From positions 3,193,001 to 3,257,000 of the forward strand of contig NC_083386.1 in the NCBI RefSeq assembly GCF_031755915.1: 64,000 bases of DNA, in the 5' to 3' direction. The notes beneath the pieces were generated by a model. That model saw only the letters and a list, made by a program, of their open reading frames with translations. It was not told the DNA's origin and did not search any database. Source of the DNA: Ziziphus jujuba. Lineage: Eukaryota; Streptophyta; Magnoliopsida; Rosales; Rhamnaceae. Below, piece after piece: positions 10,540 through 22,958 of the stretch. The position numbers and the translations under genes are program-made. Each line of letters begins with the position of its first letter. The stretch's first letter is position 1.

Positions 10540-13500
10540 TTAAATGAAAATATTGATTTAATTAATGAAACTAGGAAAGTCATTGAACAAAATAATTACA
10601 CCAATCAAAGTCTTATTACAATAGGTAAACAGTTAGACAAAATAGAAACTAAAATTGATAATTCCTCTAAAGAAGAAATTAGACCTCAACCACTCATAAA
10701 ATTTCCAGATATTACAAAAGTTCCAACTCTTCCAACTAAAACTAATCAACTGAGTCAACTCTTACAAGAATTACAATTAAAAACTTCCAAACATGAAGCC
10801 TCTTCTTCAAATCTAGCTACCATCAACAATAAATCTTCTTCTGATACAGAATCAAATCAATCTTCCTTGGATAATCATATTAATAGACTTAAAAATCAAA
10901 AACCAAGATTTAATACTTTTAAACAATGGAATACTAAACCATTACCCCCCGAATTTCAAGAATCCACCTCTAAACCTCAATTCTCTGTTAGTTCTGATAA
11001 ATTATACGAATGGAATATAGATGGTTTAAAAGAACAAGAAATCCTAACCAAATTACACCACATGTCCATGGTTGCTAATAGTTATTTTACTAATCAAAAC
11101 CTTCCCCAACCTGACATTGTTGAATTACTAGACACAGGTTTTACCGGTACTCTACACTACTGGTGGGAAAAACATTTAACAGATCAATCTAAATCAGAAA
11201 TCATTCATGCAGTTAAATTAGATGAAGAAGGATTCCCCATATTTGATGAGTCAATAGGTCAAGGTGTCCCAGATGGCGTCAATACCTTGTTAGCTACAAT
11301 AATTAGATATTTTATAGGAACCCCTACTGTTGTCACAGAACGAATTCATAGTCAATTAACCAATTTACACTGTCCCACTCTTAGTGATTTCGAATGGTAT
11401 GTCCAAACATTTACCACTGGAATCATGATGAGAGATGATAGTAATCAACCTTTTTGGAAAGAAAAATTTATTAATGGTTTACCCCAATTATTTGCTAGAA
11501 AAATCAGAAATGTCTTAAGTAATGATAGTGGTCACATAGATTACGATTCATTAACTTATGGCGACATAGTCTCAATCATCAAAAAAGAAGGATTAAAAAT
11601 GTGCACTGATATGAAAATAGCTAATCAACTAAATAATGATAAAAAGAAAACTAAATACGAATTAGGAAACTTTTGTCAACAATATGGTCTGTCTACTATA
11701 GCACCCTCTAGAAAAAACAAAATCAAAGACAAATCCTATACGAAACCTTTTAGAAAATCTTATTACAAATCCCATAAGTTTATTAAACCCAATCCTGATA
11801 AATTCTATAAATCAAATAAACATAAAAACGATTCAAAAGATAAAACAAAAATTAAATGCTTTAAATGTAATAAATTTGGTCATTTTGCTAATAATTGCAA
11901 AGTTAAACAAACAATCAAACAATTAGAAATACTTGAAGATCAAAAACAAAATTTAATCAATGTCTTAGGCATCCACAACACAGATAGTGAACATAGTGAA
12001 AACAATATTTACACTGAATCAAGTTCTGACGAATCAAGTAGTCACCCTAAATCCACCAGTGACACAGATAACCCTAAAATTACCCTAGGATGTTTAGATG
12101 CTTGTTGTCTAGATACCTGTTGTAATCAATCACTTAGTGTCTTAACTACTTCTACAGAAGATGAAGATATCATTTTAGAATTACTTAGTAAATTAGAAAA
12201 TCCTGATGAACGAATAGAATACATGAAAAAATATAAAAAGATAATCACTGATAATCACAAAGAAACAAATCAACATCATAAAAGTACTCAAAAAATATGT
12301 TTAACAGAAGCCTTGCAAACATTTAATAAATCCAAAAATAAACCCATAACTGTTCAAGACTTACAAACAGAAATTAAAACAATCAAGTCTGAAATTAAAG
12401 AATTACAAATGGAAAATCATTTAATCAAACATCGATTACAATTCATTCAGGATAACCCCCATCCTAGTCAACTTGATGAACAGGAAGAAGGATCTTCCCA
12501 TCATAATTGTATAGCTTCAATCCAAAAAATCAAACTTAGAAAATGGCATATTAAAATCACCATACTCATAAAAGATTTTCAATTAACAACAATTGCACTT
12601 TTAGATTTAGGTGCAGATTTAAATTGTATTCATGAAAGTCTTATCCCTCATCAATATTATACCAAAACAAAAGAAAAACTAAATTCAGCCAATGGTAGTA
12701 AAATGGATTTACAATATGAAATTAATCAAGTCCAAATTTGTCATAATCAAATCTGTTATACAACCTCTTTTGTCCTTATTAAAAATATGACAGATCAAGT
12801 AATCTTAGGAATCCCTTTCCTTTCTTTATTGTACCCATTTATCACAAACAATGATGGAATCATCAGTCACCCTTTAGGTGAAAAAATCAAATTTGATTTC
12901 TTGCTTCAATCAAATAATGTCCAGACCTTTCAAGATCAATCCATTTCTAAACAGCTTAATTGCATCCACATCAATCATCCTCCTTTTTATTCCTCTTATC
13001 TTCCATTTTTCAATCAATCATACTTCTATATATCTCAAATCATTAAAACCTCATTTTGCAAAATATATTTATATCTCTTTGCATCTCTTTCAACTCTTTG
13101 CATTATTTCAAAATATCTTTTCTCTAATCATTACAGTATGTCTCGCCCCAGCGGCTACATGATCATCAACAGTACATCTGTTCCAATTTGGAGTGGAGAA
13201 AATTCTGAAAAGAATTTCCCAACCCAATTTGAACTAGATATTCCCCAAAGAGCCTTAATCAATTCCGTTTGGAATAAAACCCATTTTGAATCACCAGAAG
13301 AAAAAATAGATTTTATTCAAACCCTTGATAACCTTTGTTTTTATCTCCAATCAATCAAACAAAAGCCCGATAGTAACTACTATTCCCATTATATCTTATT
13401 CACAGGCCGAAACCCTGGCCTTTATAAAACATGGTCCCAAATAGCCCATGAGATAGCAGGCCAAATCAATACCCAATACCGAGGCTATTACAGTCTCCAT

Positions 13501-15081
13501 CAAGCCCTTGAAATCACCCATCGAGAAATAGGTCCACAAGCCTTTATTCACCCTTGGGTCCGAATGGATCCAGAGTTTTCCAAAACTCTCAGATCTGTCC
13601 AAAAAATCATCTCTAATCAAGCTTCTAGTTCCCAATCAGCCCATAAAATGCAACATAATCATCCTTGCCCAATCACTGGTTTTGTCAACCCACAACATCC
13701 CAATACTCAACTTATTCAAACCCAAGATCCACTTGATATCCTCAATATAGAACATCCTTTAGAATTCCGAGTTCATGAACTCAAACACAAAAATCAATGC
13801 CTTGAACACCAAATTCAAACCTTACTCCACAACAATGCCATTCACCAACTTCACATTAATCATCTCCAAACCGATCTCGATTATTGGACCAAAAAACAAT
13901 CTTTTAATCAAAACCAAGCCTCCACCAGCCATTCTAACCAACCTTTCCAACTCATTGACAATCCTTATCCTTTAATCAAAAATTCCACCTTACCTTGGAA
14001 TCCTGTCCGTATATTTTTTTATCCTAATCAATGGTTACACCAAGCTGGTTTACCCAGTGATCTTATTTCCCGCATTTGGAACATTAAAAGAAAACAATTT
14101 TATGATGAATTCAATTCTCTTCAAAAAATGCTCCGCTCATTTATCCAATCACCCAATACCTGCCCCCGTGGTATGTATGTATATTCGGAAGCTGCTTTGC
14201 ATCCTTCCAATATCAAATGTACCACATGTGACCCTGAAAATATACCCCTCAATCATGTTGGCTGTCCTCACCAAATCAGTTATTGTATTTACCGTGTTGG
14301 CCTATATGCCCCAACCTTTCACAATTTCATTTTTCAAAATAAAACAATCACTTGGGCTACCCTCTTTGACTGGGGATTAGTTGGAACCATTATATTCACC
14401 CATACAGATCAAGCCCAAAACTGTACTGAATTAATCAAAATGGCCATTACCTGCCTCTTTTTACCTCACCATTCAGCACCATTAAAACAACAAGGATATA
14501 TTGCTGTTCACATCACATCCACTCCACCAGAATGGATCCATGGATGGGAACCAGCACGCCACCTAATCACTTTTGAAAAATCAAAATATGCTACTAATCA
14601 TTTCCGCCAAGACGAACAGGTACGACGATGTTCCAGCCCAATCACAAGACAACTACGCCACTGGAGAGCTGCAGTATATGGAGACAACTTTAATCTCCAA
14701 CACATTACTCAAAAATATTTTTTAGCAAAAGAAAATCAATACACGAAAATATATTTACATCATGCATTCCGCTATTCACATCCTTTCATTACAAAACCAT
14801 GTATCCAGATCTTGCTGCTATTTATTATAAAATGTTCAAAAATCAGAGAATCATTAATACAGACAATAATCAAGAATCAGAAGAAGACATTGACATTGAT
14901 TCAGACAACGACGACACTTACCAGTTTGGTGAAGAAGAAGATCACAACATCACCAACATGCTGGAAGCCTAAATCACAATCAACAGGAGGAATCTTTGAC
15001 AGTACAAAGTTACTTTCAAAATTCCACCCACAAAAGCAGATCACGAGACTTTACTGTTCAATCACTATTCATGAACAGTAA
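10540..15081 (+). pseudogene. Endogenous caulimovirid copy A: coat/zinc knuckle-protease-viroplasmin polyprotein (5'-truncated, RT-less)
   Basis: The frame is open from 10540 to the TGA at 15079-15081 (about 1,513 codons) with no ATG at its start, because it begins inside the coat-protein region at a rearrangement. In order: coat-protein segment with a basic K-rich tail; CCHC zinc knuckle CFKCNKFGHFANNC (11857-11898); acidic segment; coiled-coil-like region; aspartic protease with DLGAD (12604-12618) where copy B has DSGAD; hydrophobic linker; then MSRPSGYM at 13138 opening the last domain. GRNPGLYKTW (about 13408) matches the Caulimovirus viroplasmin/RNase-H-like fold of the translational transactivator. 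Reverse transcriptase and RNase H, which normally follow the protease, are absent. There are no internal stops, but the protease active-site change and 5' truncation make it nonfunctional. Confidence 0.85.
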
Positions 15082-15681
15082 AAGGAGCCGAAAGCAGATC
15101 ACTGTTCAATCAACTGTTCCCGACAGCGCACTGTTCAATCAACTATTCATCAACAGGAATCGAGTCCTCCTTTGCCTATTTAAAGGAGCCCCATTCCTCT
15201 TCCAAAATCAAGTTTTTTAAAGCTTTTCAAGTTTCTTAATTCATTTTTCAAGTTTTTCCTTTTGGAGTTTTTCCCGTCTGAAGCTAAGAGTGAGTTTAGA
15301 GAGTTTCTGGCAGATTTCTCCTCTTTTCTCAATCTTCTTCTATCCCAAAAAACTCTGTAATCAATTTATTTATTCTGAGTGTTGAGTGTTGAGTGTTGAG
15401 TGCTTGTAACACTTTGGTTCTTCGTAATCAAGTAAGCATTCATACATTTCATTTTCATTTATATATTGCTTGGCTGGTTATACCGCCTTTAATATTATTT
15501 TCATTTAATCATTCATTTATTTATTTTGTTTAATCATTTATTTATTTTATTTATACTTGGCTGGCTTTGCCGCCTTTATCTTTTGTCATTTTCATTTCCT
15601 TCCGCTTAATCTTATTCTACTCTGTTCTTATCTTTGTTCTTCTTGTTCTTCTTGTTGTATACTCTACTTCTTCTCCCCTGT
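15082..15681 (+). promoter_or_regulatory. Pararetrovirus copy A intergenic region (pregenomic promoter and leader start)
   Basis: Lies between the polyprotein stop and the primer-binding site, as in circular caulimovirid genomes. There is a TATA-like CCTATTTAAAGG near 15175, about 35 bp upstream of where a pregenomic RNA could start. Further features are short direct repeats (CTGTTCAATCA around 15100-15150), GAGTGTT heptamers at 15378-15404, and an AT-rich stretch of ATTTATTT repeats at 15500-15550. No expression evidence can be read from the DNA. Confidence 0.65.
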
Positions 15682-15694
15682 TGGTATCAGAGCC
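15682..15694 (+). other. Pararetrovirus copy A primer-binding site, tRNA-iMet
   Basis: TGGTATCAGAGCC, complementary to the plant initiator-Met tRNA 3' end. It sits between the intergenic region and the movement-protein leader. Copy B has the same site at 23241-23253 (minus). Confidence 0.85.
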
Positions 15695-15976
15695 ATAAGT
15701 GTTCCGATCTATATGCTTACTACTTCTTTTAGCACCCGTAGAGTATTGTATCTGTTTAATTCATTCATTTCCTTGTCTTAATTTCTAAAGGTTTATTAAG
15801 CCAACTTTATTGTTGTCATTCGTGTTCGTCCCTAGCTGAACAGTAAATGGTCCGTGTCTGAACAATAAGTCCCAGGTGAGGCATGAGAGGAGCGGTCTGA
15901 GAGGTCAAGGGAAGAGAGCAATCATATGACAATAGTAAATTTGAATTAATAGAGTTTTAAAAATTAAAATTCGAAA

Positions 15977-16345
15977 ATGGATAGATTATTCAGAACTAAT
16001 TCTTCTACTAGTTCTAGATTAAGTACCAGCTCTAGGTCATCGCTTAATGGAAATCAAATACCAGATATAATTAATGAAGAACATTATAGTTTCACCTCTA
16101 ATGAATCAATCAACCCAGACTGGAATATTCCTCCAGTTTCCCTTAGTGAAATTTACCACCATAAAACTTGGTCTTTGTCCTCCTTTAAAAGTGAATCACA
16201 TATTAAAACTGTTGAACAAGTTTATACAATCAATAAAGAACATGAAACATGCCAGCTAATCACTAAATCAAACATCAATCAACATTTAAAAGATGGTTAT
16301 AAATTCATGCATTTATTGTTGTCATTCGTGTTCGTCCCTAGCTGA
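15977..16345 (+). pseudogene. Pararetrovirus copy A movement-protein start, cut after ~113 codons
   Basis: ATG at 15977 starts MDRLFRTNSSTSSRLSTSSR and follows the copy B movement protein to KFMH (about 16317). There the sequence switches to a second copy of the leader, which adds about nine foreign residues and a stop. The Ser/Thr-rich N-terminus and the beginning of the 30K-type core are all that remain. Leader 15695-15976 has no long ORF. Confidence 0.8.
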
Positions 16346-16447
16346 ACAGTAAATGGAAGAGAGCAATCATATGACAATAGTAAATTTGAATTAATAGAGT
16401 TTTAAAAATTAAAATTCGAAAATGGATAGATTATTCAGAACTAATTC
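16318..16447 (+). repeat. Second, internally deleted copy of the viral leader
   Basis: Direct repeat of about 15808-15993, including the movement-protein ATG (here 16422-16424), but lacking the 61 bases matching 15851-15911. It ends at 16447, where minus-strand copy B begins. It probably formed during viral recombination or repair-mediated integration. Confidence 0.75.
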
Positions 16448-16886
16448 AAAATAAATAAATGAATGATTAAATGAAAATAATATTGAAGGCGGTATAACAA
16501 GCCAAACAATATATAAATGAAAATGAAATGTATGAATGCTTACTTGATTACGAAGAACCAAAGTGTTACAAGCACTCAACACTCAACACTCAGAATAAAT
16601 AAATTGATTACAGAGTTTTTTGGGATAGAAGAAGATTGAGAAAAGTGGAGAAATCTGCCAGAAACTCTCTAAACTCACTCTTAGCTTCAGTCGGGAAAAA
16701 CTCCAAAAGGAAAAACTTGAAAAATGAATTAAAAAACTTGAAAAGCTTTAAAAAACTTGATTTTGGAAGAGGAATGGGGCTCCTTTAAATAGGCAAAGGA
16801 GGACTCGATTCCTGTTGATGAATAGTTGATTGAACAGTGCGCTGTCGGGAATAGTTGATTGAACAGTGAACTGCTTTCGGCTCCTT
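16448..16886 (-). promoter_or_regulatory. Pararetrovirus copy B intergenic region, larger part
   Basis: Reverse complement of about 15085-15536, including the TATA-like box (about 16785) and the heptamer repeats (one unit fewer than in copy A). It stops at the ATTTATTT run; the remainder continues at 10513-10390 on the same strand. Confidence 0.75.
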
Positions 16887-19800
16887 TTACTGTTCATGAA
16901 TAGTGATTGAACAGTAAAGTCTCGTGATCTGCTTTTGTGGGTGGAATTTTGAAAGTAACTTTGTACTGTCAAAGATTCCTCCTGTTGATTGTGATTTAGG
17001 CTTCCAGCATGTTGGTGATGTTGTGATCTTCTTCTTCACCAAACTGGTAAGTGTCGTCGTTGTCTGAATCAATGTCAATGTCTTCTTCTGATTCTTGATT
17101 ATTGTCTGTATTAATGATTCTCTGATTTTTGAACATTTTATAATAAATAGCAGCAAGATCTGGATACATGGTTTTGTAATGAAAGGATGTGAATAGCGGA
17201 ATGCATGATGTAAATATATTTTCGTGTATTGATTTTCTTTTGCTAAAAAATATTTTTGAGTAATGTGTTGGAGATTAAAGTTGTCTCCATATACTGCAGC
17301 TCTCCAGTGGCGTAGTTGTCTTGTGATTGGGCTGGAACATCGTCGTACCTGTTCGTCTTGGCGGAAATGATTAGTAGCATATTTTGATTTTTCAAAAGTG
17401 ATTAGGTGGCGTGCTGGTTCCCATCCATGGATCCATTCTGGTGGAGTGGATGTGATGTGAACAGCAATATATCCTTGTTGTTTTAATGGTGCTGAATGGT
17501 GAGGTAAAAAGAGGCAGGTAATGGCCATTTTGATTAATTCAGTACAGTTTTGGGCTTGATCTGTATGGGTGAATATAATGGTTCCAACTAATCCCCAGTC
17601 AAAGAGGGTAGCCCAAGTGATTGTTTTATTTTGAAAAATGAAATTGTGAAAGGTTGGGGCATATAGGCCAACACGGTAAATACAATAACTGATTTGGTGA
17701 GGACAGCCAACATGATTGAGGGGTATATTTTCAGGGTCACATGTGGTACATTTGATATTGGAAGGATGCAAAGCAACTTCCGAATATACATACATACCAC
17801 GGGGGCAGGTATTGGGTGATTGGATAAATGAGCGGAGCATTTTTTGAAGAGAATTGAATTCATCATAAAATTGTTTTCTTTTAATGTTCCAAATGCGGGA
17901 AATAAGATCACTGGGTAAACTAGCTTGGTGTAACCATTGATTAGGATAAAAAAATATACGGACAGGATTCCAAGGTAAGGTGGAATTTTTGATTAAAGGA
18001 TAAGGATTGTCAATGAGTTAGAAAGGTTGGTTAGAATGGCTGGTGGAGGCTTGGTTTTGATTAAAAGATTGTTTTTTGGTCCAATAATCGAGATCGGTTT
18101 GGAGATGATTAATGTGAAGTTGGTGAATGGCATTGTTGTGGAGTAAGGTTTGAATTTGGTGTTCAAGGCATTGATTTTTGTGTTTGAGTTCATGAACTCG
18201 GAATTCTAAAGGATGTTCTATATTGAGGATATCAAGTGGATCTTGGGTTTGAATAAGTTGAGTATTGGGATGTTGTGGGTTGATAAAACCAGTGATTGGG
18301 CAAGGATGATTATGTTGCATTTTCTGGGCTGATTGGGAACTAGAAGCTTGATTAGAGATGATTTTTTGGACAAATCTGAGAGTTTTGGAAAACTCTGGAT
18401 CCATTCGGACCCAAGGGTGAATAAAGGCTTGTGGACCTATTTCTCGATGGGTGATTTCAAGGGCTTGATGGAGACTGTAATAGCCTCGGTATTGGGTATT
18501 GATTTGGCCTGCTATCTCATGGGCTATTTGGGACCATGTTTTATAAAGGCCAGGGTTTCGGCCTGTGAATAAGATATAATGGGAATAGTAGTTACTATCG
18601 GGCTTTTGTTTGATTGATTGGAGATAAAAACAAAGGTTATCAAGGGTTTGAATAAAATCTATTTTTTCTTCGGGTGATTCAAAATGGGTTTTATTCCAAA
18701 CGGAATTGATTAAGGCTCTTTGGGGAATATCTAGTTCAAATTGGGTTGGGAAATTCTTTTCAGAATTTTCTCCACTCCAAATTGGAACAGATGTGCTGTT
18801 GATGATCATGTAGCCGCTGGGGCGAGACATACTGTAATGATTAGAGAAAAGATATTTTGAAATAATGCGAAGAGTTGAAAGAGATGCAAAGAGATATAAA
18901 TATATTTTGCAAAATGAGGTTTTAATGATTTGAGATATATAGAAGTATGATTGATTGAAAATTGGAAGATAAGAGGAATAAAAAGGAGGATGATTGATGT
19001 GGATGCAATTAAGCTGTTTTGAAATGGATTGATCTTGAAAGGTCTGGACATTATTTGATTGAAGCAAGAAATCAAATTTGATTTTTTCACCTAAAGGGTG
19101 ACTGATGATTCCATCATTGTTTGTGATAAATGGGTACAATAAAGAAAGGAAAGGGATTCCTAAGATTACTTGATCTGTCATATTTTTAATAAGGACAAAA
19201 GAGGTTGTATAACAGATTTGATTATGACAAATTTGGACTTGATTAATTTCATATTGTAAATCCATTTTACTACCATTGGCTGAATTTAGTTTTTCTTTTG
19301 TTTTGGTATAATATTGATGAGGGATAAAACTTTCATGAATACAATTTAAATCTGCACCTGAATCTAAAAGTGCAATTGTTGTTAATTGAAAATCTTTTAT
19401 GAGTATGGTGATTTTAATATGCCATTTTCTAAGTTTGATTTTTTGGATTGAAGCTATACAATTATGATGGGAAGATCCTTCTTCCTGTTCATCAGGTTGA
19501 CTAGGATGGGGGTTATCCTAAATGAATTGTAATCGATGTTTGATTAAATGATTTTCCATTTGTAATTCTTTAATTTCAGACTTGATTGTTTTAATTTCTG
19601 TTTGTAAGTCTTGAACAGTTATGGGTTTATTTTTGGATTTATTAAATGTTTGCAAGGCTTCTGTTAAACATATTTTTTGAGTACTTTTATGATGTTGATT
19701 TGTTTCTTTGTGATTATCAGTGATTATCTTTTTATATTTTTTCATGTATTCTATTCTTTCATCAAGATTTTCTAATTTACTAAGTAATTCTAAAATGATA

Positions 19801-22800
19801 TCTTCATCTTCTGTAGAAGTAGTTAAGACACTAAGTGATTGATTACAACAGGTATCTAGACAACAAGCATCTAAACATCCTAAAGTAATTTTAGGGTTAT
19901 CTGTGTCACTGGTGGATTTAGGGTGACTACTTGATTCGTCAGAACTTGATTCAGTGTAAATATTGTTTTCACTATGTTCACTATCTGTGTTGTGGATGCC
20001 TAAGACATTGATTAAATTTTGTTTTTGATCTTCAGGTATTTCTAATTGTTTGATTGTTTGTTTAACTTTGCAATTATTAGCAAAATGACCAAATTTATTA
20101 CATTTAAAGCATTTAATTTTTGTTTTATCTTTTGAATCGTTTTTATGTTTATTTGATTTATAGAATTTATCAGGATTGGGTTTAATAAACTTATGGGATT
20201 TGTAATAAGATTTTCTAAAAGGTTTCGTATAGGATTTTTCTTTGATTTTGTTTTTTCTAGAGGGTGCTATAGTAGACAGACCATATTGTTGACAAAAGTT
20301 TCCTAATTCGTATTTAGTTTTCTTTTTATCATTATTTAGTTGATTAGCTATTTTCATATCAGTGCACATTTTTAATCCTTCTTTTTTGATGATTGAGACT
20401 ATGTCGCCACAAGTTAATGAATTGTAATCTATGTGACCACTATCATTACTTAAGACATTTCTGATTTTTCTAGCAAATAATTGGGGTAAACCATTAATAA
20501 ATTTTTCTTTCCAAAAAGGTTGATTACTATCATCTCTCATCATGATTCCAGTGGTAAATGTTTGGACATACCATTCGAAATCATTAAGAGTGGGACAGTG
20601 TAAATTGGTTAATTGACTATGAATTCGTTCTGTGACAGCAGTAGGGGTTCCTATAAAATGTCTAATTATTGTAGCTAACAAGGTATTGACGCCATCTGGG
20701 ACACCTTGACCTATTGACTCATCAAATATGGGGAATCCTTCTTCATCTAATTTAACTGCATGAATGATTTCTGATTTAGATTGATCTGTTAAATGTTTTT
20801 CCCACCAGTAGTGTAGAGTACCGGTAAAACCTGTGACTAGCAATTCAACAATGTCAGGTTGGGGAAGGTTTTGATTAGTAAAATAACTATTAGCAACCAT
20901 GGACATGTGGTGTAATTTGTTTAGGATTTCTTGTTCTTTTAAACCATCTATATTCCATTCATATAATTTATCAGAACTAACAGAGAATTGAGGTTTAGAG
21001 GTGGATTCTTGAAATTCGGGGGGTAATGGTTTAGTATTCCATTGTTTAAAAGTATTAAATCTTGGTTTTTGATTTTTAAGTCTATTAATATGATTATCCA
21101 AGGAAGATTGATTTGATTCTGTATCAGAAGAAGATTTATTGTTGATGGTAGCTAGATTTGAAGAAGAGGCTTCATGTTTGGAAGTTTTTAATTGTGATTC
21201 TTGTAAGAGTTGACTCAGTTGATTAGTTTTAGTTGGAAGAGTTGGAACTTTTGTAATATCTGGAAATTTTATGAGTGGTTGAGGTCTAATTTCTTCTTTA
21301 GAGGAATTATCAATTTTAGTTTCTATTTTGTCTAACTGTTTACCTATTGTAATAAGACTTTGATTGGTGTAATTATTTTGTTCAATGACTTTCCTAGTTT
21401 CATTAATTAAATCGTTATTTTCATTTGTGGAAGTTTTAAAGGGTGAAGCTATGACTTGGTTATTTAAATGGGGAATGATTATTTTCTCAACTGGAGGGTG
21501 ACTAGATAGGACTGTGGATTTATCGGATTTAATCCATTTTTCTTTTGTTAAAGTTTTTAAATTATTTAAAGGATAATAAAATTTTTCAAGAAAATCAAAA
21601 AATTTAATATCAAATTTAAGTTGTAACATTGTTTGTTTCCAAGTTTGCCAAATATCTTCTTTTTGATCTCTAGTGTGTGATTGTCTATATTTGATTAGTT
21701 TGTCGTGATTTTTATCAGACATCACTTTTTGATTTAATTGTTTCCAGTGTGGTTTAAAGGGTGTAGCTAAGGTGTTTAATTGGGGATCTATAAAATCTGA
21801 AGCTGTGGGTGACTGTGTGGATTGGATTTCTTCATCACTGTAACGAGGTTGACTCACTTGTCCAGTGTGGTGAATTGATTTTAATCTAAGATTTTTAAGT
21901 TCATTTTCTAATCTTAGTTTGTGTAGTTGTTGTTCTAATTCTTGAATTTTAATTCTTTGTAAATCTTTTTCTATTTCATGATCTCTTCGAGATATACTAT
22001 CAGAAGAGACTGACTCGATGATTGGTTGATTAAGGGATCTTCGGGAGGAGGTTTCTCCTAAGGGTTGATTAGATCTAGGATTTCTATCAAAGGAGATTCG
22101 AACTGATCCATCATCAGATTGTGAGATGAACTCAGTGTTGGTTAATATATTTTGAATAGGTGTTGGACTTCGGACATCAATTAATACCCAATCAGAAGGT
22201 AAATTAACATCTGACCATTTGATTAATTTAGGAATTTGAATATTTAAATCTTGATATTGGCTCTGGATTAACATAGTATGACCTTTAGCATTATGTTGTT
22301 TAGCTTTAAAGTTCATATTAGTTCCTGAGACTTTATATTGAATTCTGTAAATTAAGGCTAAGGGTTGACAACCTTCATCGAAGTGATAACCCGAAGTTTT
22401 TAAATTAAGAGTTAAGACCTTTAATATGCATGGGTCTGTTAAACTGACTGGAAAATTGGGATAACAGTCAAAATGAACAGGGCCATTACATAAACTGGTT
22501 TCTATAACTCCAAAAACACTTTCATTAAAGTTTTTAAAGCTTGCATCTCTAAGACACAGTAGTATAGATGAATTGGTTCCTAATTTGGTTAGGGGTTTGA
22601 TTCCGATTTGGACTAATCCTATATGCATGAATTTATAACCATCTTTTAAATGTTGATTGATGTTTGATTTAGTGATTAACTGGCATGTTTCATGATCTTT
22701 ATTGATTGTATAAACTTGTTCAACAGTTTTAATATGTGATTCACTTTTAAAGGAGGACAAAGACCAAGTTTTATGGTGGTAAATTTCACTAGGGGAAACT

Positions 22801-22958
22801 GGAGGAATATTCCAGTCTGGGTTGATTGATTCATTAGAGGTGAAACTATAATGTTCTTTATTAATTATATCTGGTATTTGATTTCCATGAAGCGAGGACC
22901 TAGAGCTGGTACTTAATCTAGAACTAGTAGAAGAATTAGTTCTGAATAATCTATCAAT
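16887..22958 (-). pseudogene. Endogenous caulimovirid copy B: full MP-CP-protease-viroplasmin polyprotein, RT-less, two stops
   Basis: A single frame of 2,024 codons runs from the position of the copy A start codon (here ATT at 22956-22958) to 16887. Approximate order: Ser-rich N-terminus; movement protein of the 30K superfamily, aa 60-270; coiled coil EIEKDLQRIKIQELEQQL near aa 330; coat protein, aa 400-930; zinc knuckle CFKCNKFGHFANNC near aa 950; aspartic protease DSGAD near aa 1199; hydrophobic linker; and viroplasmin-like domain with GRNPGLYKTW near aa 1470, then a Cys-rich C-terminal part. Stops at 19518-19520 (TAG) and 18018-18020 (TAA) replace Gln codons of copy A. No YxDD polymerase box or RNase H is present anywhere. 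Caulimovirid genomes normally encode both between protease and transactivator. Confidence 0.88.

Noticed and set aside
13396..13635. Antisense ORFs mirrored in both viral copies (13396-13635 and 18333-18572)
   Set aside because: They are conserved only because the opposite-strand polyprotein is; no separate evidence of coding.
10867..15081. An intact 1,404-residue host or viral protein starting at 10867
   Set aside because: The apparent start is TTG in the middle of a frame that is already open upstream, and copy B shows the true N-terminus lies ~620 codons earlier. It is a truncated polyprotein.
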